The position numbers and the translations under genes are program-made. From positions 8,819 to 21,091 of the forward strand of contig JADGJT010000224.1 in NCBI GenBank assembly GCA_027604005.1: a DNA stretch of 12,273 nucleotides, given 5' to 3'. Below, in pieces: positions 8,424 through 12,273 of this stretch. Each line of letters starts with the position of its first letter. Positions within the stretch are counted from its first letter, which is position 1. Source of the DNA: Dinochytrium kinnereticum (lineage: Eukaryota > Chytridiomycota > Chytridiomycetes > Chytridiales > Chytridiaceae). A model generated the notes under the pieces. That model did no database searches, was not told the DNA's origin, and saw only the letters and a list, made by a program, of their open reading frames with translations.

Positions 8424-11400
8424 ATGATTGAGTCCATATCGTTTGCATGGCTAAACCCAATCTTTGAGCTTGGGAATAAGAGATTCTTGAAGCTCGATGA
8501 CCTTCCCACCATCCCCGAAGATTATCAGGATGCTCGGCTGTTCAGTGAGTTCTCGAAAGTGCTGAGTCGAAAGCGGGTGGAGTCAAAAAACCCTCATCGA
8601 GCACTCATCCAAGCACTGGTTTCCGAGTACGGCTGGTCCTCCGTCCACTGCGCATTTTTCAAGCTGGCTGCAGATTCATGCGCATTGCTGGTTCCTTTTG
8701 TGTTGAGGGATTTTGTTGCATGGTCCAATGATGGATCTTGTCATGAAAATGGGTCATGTAGAGATCACATTGTTAAAGGATCCATTCTCATTCTTGCACT
8801 CCTTGCTTTACAACTGGGACAGACTGTTGCTGGGAACATGCATTTGCAACGAGCCCTTAAGGTTGCTTTTCAGGTAGGTTGACGAGTGGAGCTTTTTGTT
8901 GCGATTATCGCTTTTCTGTTCATATTGCTGTCGATCATTGAAGTTGTGAGCAGGTTAGAACAGTAATCACGCACGAAATTTTCCGGAAAAGTGTCGGGAT
9001 ATCTCATGGATCTCGGAAGAAGCATCCCTCTGAATACATCATGAGTTTAATCGAACATGGTAATTTACGGTATTTAGCTTCAACAATTAAGAAAACTAGA
9101 CTGCAACAAGATTGCAACATCTCTCGGCTCCATGCACACTATTTATTCCGCTCCACTGGTCATCACCGCGTCTATAACGCTCCTCTACACATGGCTCGGA
9201 AGTGCCGGTAGGGGTTATGACTGCACTCTCTTTTCACTAAAGCTTGACCTCCTTTTCCCTCAGCGTTATATGGTTTCTCATGCATTTTCCTATTTGTTTA
9301 CGTACAATCCTTCCTCATGAAGAGGCTGGGTGATTTTTACCACAAGCTATCAGCTGCCGCCAATTCCAGAGTTAAGGAAATTCGAGAAGTCTTGGCTGGG
9401 TTCAAGGCCGTTAAGCTGGCATGCCTTGAGGACGTGGCTTTAAAAAAAATTGTTAGATTGAGGCAGAAGGAAACTTTCCTTACCAAAGTATATTTAATTA
9501 GTAAGAGCTCTCTTGCAGGGTTAACTCAGGTTTGTGCTTTTAAGACTTTCTTCACAAGATACCTGACACTTGTAGATTATACCCTTCTTTGCCTTAACAT
9601 GCACTTTGGCGGCCTACTATTCTTTCGAAAAATCGAGAAGTCCCGAAATTGCTTTTATTCTATCGTCCGTCACCGTGTTTCAAAGCCTTAGGGTGCCGAT
9701 GATTCTTTTCCCTCAAGTTTTGTCGCAGGTTAGCGCCTTATACAATTAACCGCTGATAATTGTTATCAGGCTTTGGAAGCCTTCTCCTCCCTCAAAAAGA
9801 TATCTGAATTTATCGAATCTGAAGATCATAAAACATTCACCGACACGACGAAACTTGATGACTCTCTTGCGGTGTTGATCCCAAAGACCACCCTTAAGTG
9901 GCCGGCCGTGGAAACTAGACCAATCCCTCTAACCAAGGAAAAGCTTGCCTCGGATTCACTTACCGTCCTCAACCACATTTCCATTAAAAAGGGTTCCCTC
10001 GTCGCCGTCATAGGTCCCATCGCTTCTGGAAAGTCTTCATTCCTCGCCGCAATTTCAGGAGACCTAAAACCCTCTGAGGACCGTGATAAGGTTTGCTTAA
10101 AGGGTACAGTGGCTATTGCATCCTCTCCAGCGTGGTTGTTTAACGGGAGTATTGCTGAGAATGTTGTACTTGGAGAAGAGATTAGGGGTGATGTTTCTTT
10201 GGAAAAGGCTTTGAAGTGGGCGGGGATGGAAAAGGATTTGGAGGCGTTTGCGGAGGGAGATCGCACGATTGTTGGTGAGAATGGGTTGATGCTAAGTGGT
10301 GGTCAGAGAAACAGGGTTGGGCTTGCTCGAGCCTTTTTTAGGGATTCGGATATTCTATTGATGGTATGTATTCTATACGAAAGGTGGGTTTACAACTTCT
10401 TTTTTTTTCTCTTTCTTTTCTGTTGTATCATAGGACGACCCTTTTCTTGGAATCGATACGTCAGTGGCCAACACCATCTTCCACGATACAATCAAGAAGG
10501 AGCTATCCGGCAAGACCCGGATCATAGCGACTAACCACCCCCAGTTTCTTCCGCTCTTCGACCGCATTATCGTTTTGGATAATTTATCAATAGTGGAGGA
10601 CGGAACCTACGATAATTTGAAAAAGAACGTATCCAGCTTCCTGCACAGGCTGGCTTACGATACGAAAGACGATCAGAAGCAGTCCGAGCCCTCCTTGAAA
10701 TCAGCAGCTAAAGAACCACCGCCTGGTGGCCGTGATGGGGGGAAACGGCCGGGCGGGCCTCCTAAAAAGGGTGGAAGGTCCATGTTTGTTGTCTATGCGC
10801 AGATGGCTGGAGGAATTTTGCCATTGGTGTTGATATCTGGTATTGTTTTGGGGACGCAAGTTTTGAGAGTTCAGACAGATGCTTGGTTTGTGGAGTATCA
10901 GCATTCGTTATTACTAAATGCCATGTTCAGGATGCTTTCGTTCATCAGATCCAACTCGGGACGAGGAGACGGCGTCATCTTTCTTTTTTTCATGGGATTC
11001 ATTCAAGTCTTTTCCATTCTTGTTCAGGGAGCTGTTATTGCGCAGTTTGCTCTTAAGGCCTCCAATGCCTTTCATTTAAGGGCTCTTGAAGAGCTCATGA
11101 AGGCGCCTTACAGCGCAATACTTCGTAACCCAATTGGAGCCATCACTAGCAAGTAAGGAAGATTATTCGCCTCTTCCGATGTACCATTTAACCGTGATAT
11201 AGGTTTAGCAAGGACTTGATGGATCTTGATACCTTGCTACCGGAAACCATTCGAATCTTATTCTTCACCTTATCCCTTGTGCTGACAAACTTGTTTTCAG
11301 CCGCCTTTGCGAACTTTACGTTCCTGGCGGTGTTATTACCAACTCTGGCATATTTCTACTCGCTCCAGGTCCGCCTTTTTTATTTATGGTTGGGTTTTCT

Positions 11401-12239
11401 CGTTCTTTAGTCTAACTCCACCTTTTTGTTTGTTTTCTTCTCTCAGAAATATTACCGCAAAACATCTAAGCAGATGAAACGCCTTGAAAACATGGAAAGA
11501 TCGAACCTCAACGCTCTCATCCTTGAATGTCTCACAGGATCCGACGCAATCCGTCAATCCTCCTCATACCGCTTCTTCGACTCAAAATTCACGACCCTCC
11601 TCAACAGATACAACCGCCCCATCTACCTCTTCTTCCACATGCAAAGATGGTTATCTCTTCGTCTAGAGGTAGCCGCTGCCTTTCTCAGTGCATCCACCGC
11701 GTTTTTATGTCTTGTCGATGTGGCTCGACGTGGGGCCATTGGAGAGCCGACGTGGGGTGGGATGACGCTGGTGTATTGCTTGAGCATTTCAGCGTCATTG
11801 ACTTGGTGCGTGAGGCAGGTTTCGGAGTCGGAGAGGCTCATGTTGTCTGCTGAGAGGATTTTCGACTTTGCGGGGTCTTTGGGACGGGAGGTGGAGGGGC
11901 GAGGGGTGTTGGGTGATTCTCTCGGACATGAGGTTGAGTTTCGATCCCTGTCTGTGGTTTATGGGGATGGTCGGGAAGGGGTTGCTGATGTGTCGCTGGG
12001 TGTTATGGCTGGTGAGAGGTTTGGAATTGTTGGTAGGACTGGATCAGGGAAGACGACGGTGGTGTCATCATTGCTGAGACTTTTTGATGCGTCTGCTGGT
12101 TCAATATTGATAAACGGCCAGGATGTTAGGGAGGTGACGCTTAGAGAGCTCCGGTCTGCTATTGCCATGGTCCCCCAAGATCCGGTGTTGTTTTCCGGGA
12201 CTGTTCGGTTTAATTTGGATCCGTTTGATGAAGTCGAAG
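8424..12239 (+). CDS. ABC transporter, ABCC/MRP family, without TMD0, 3' partial
   Basis: This is a full-type ABC exporter of the multidrug-resistance-associated family, expected in the plasma or vacuolar membrane, probably moving conjugates or organic anions. Nine exons (8424-8873, 8954-9059, 9100-9207, 9264-9529, 9576-9728, 9770-10363, 10434-11152, 11203-11368, 11447-12239) give 1118 residues before a donor at 12240. It opens directly with SFAWLNPIFELG, so TMD0 is absent. TMD1 spans roughly 90-360 and is followed by NBD1: Walker A-like GPIASGKSS (443-451), LSGGQ (536-540) and LLMDDP. A Pro/Gly/Lys-rich linker leads to TMD2. NBD2 has GRTGSGKTT (1050-1058) and MVPQDPVLFSGT (Gln 1098). NBD1 lacks a Q-loop Gln and has Asn in place of the switch His. 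The NBD2 signature and Walker B lie beyond the window. Confidence 0.93.
10895..10930 (+). other. Possible 36-nt in-frame intron in the ABCC gene
   Basis: The stretch starts GTATCA, contains TACTAAA (a branch-point-like element) and ends TTCAG. Its length is a multiple of three and it has no stop, so the protein reads through whether or not it is removed. If spliced, 12 residues are lost shortly after the WFVE segment, early in TMD2. The exon model given for the gene keeps it in. Confidence 0.35.
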
Positions 12240-12273
12240 GTGGGTTTTTGTTTTTGTTTTTGCTGTTGTTGTA

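Noticed and set aside
9501..9518. GTAAGA to TTGCAG as an 18-nt intron in the ABCC gene
   Set aside because: It is too short to be spliced, and the frame continues through it with plausible residues.
9826..10266. A 146-residue minus-strand frame
   Set aside because: It is antisense to the NBD1 exon with its Walker A motif, and is a frame shadow.
1..12273. CRISPR array, tRNA, rRNA, insertion sequence or viral genes
   Set aside because: Scanning by eye showed no regularly spaced repeats, no tRNA B-box, no transposase or terminal inverted repeats, and no viral protein motifs. A covariance-model search was not possible here.

Overview
This window looks like nuclear DNA of a fungus. It is split by short GT-AG introns, most of 40-113 nt, and it carries a BMT5-type rRNA methyltransferase, a fungal GMC oxidoreductase tail, GT14 glycosyltransferases and an ABCC transporter. 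An early-diverging, chytrid-like lineage is a guess from the gene mix and very short introns. No bacterial operon, phage, plasmid, CRISPR array, tRNA or rRNA was seen.

Layout from left to right. (1) 126-1156 (+) holds the C-terminal exons of a GMC oxidoreductase, whose 5' part lies outside the window. A decayed fragment of a second GMC tail follows at about 1171-1290. (2) 1291-2771 has no supportable gene. It moves from a T/G-rich block to a C-rich block to a polypurine block with a strong G-quadruplex motif. (3) 2772-4888 (-) and 5175-7167 (-) are tandem paralogues of a Golgi-type, type II membrane GT14 (core-2/I-branching, PF02485) glycosyltransferase. Each has six exons with the same intron phases, and the last four exons have identical lengths. 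(4) 7290-8375 (-) is a four-exon BMT5-like 25S rRNA (uracil-N3)-methyltransferase. (5) 8424-12239 and beyond (+) is an ABCC (MRP-type) transporter without TMD0, running off the right edge inside NBD2. Its first nucleotide-binding domain departs from consensus at several ATP-handling motifs.

The genes do not form an obvious pathway. BMT5 serves ribosome biogenesis, the GT14 pair probably modifies glycans in the secretory pathway, and the ABCC protein exports or sequesters substrates across a membrane. BMT5 and the ABCC gene are divergent, with only 48 bp between their start codons. The three minus-strand genes lie head to tail with gaps of about 120 and 290 bp.

The gene models were spliced by hand from splice consensus, reading frame, family motifs and comparison of the paralogues. 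The least certain points are the 5' boundary of the GMC exon, the first intron of the distal GT14 gene, and a possible 36-nt in-frame intron in the ABCC gene.
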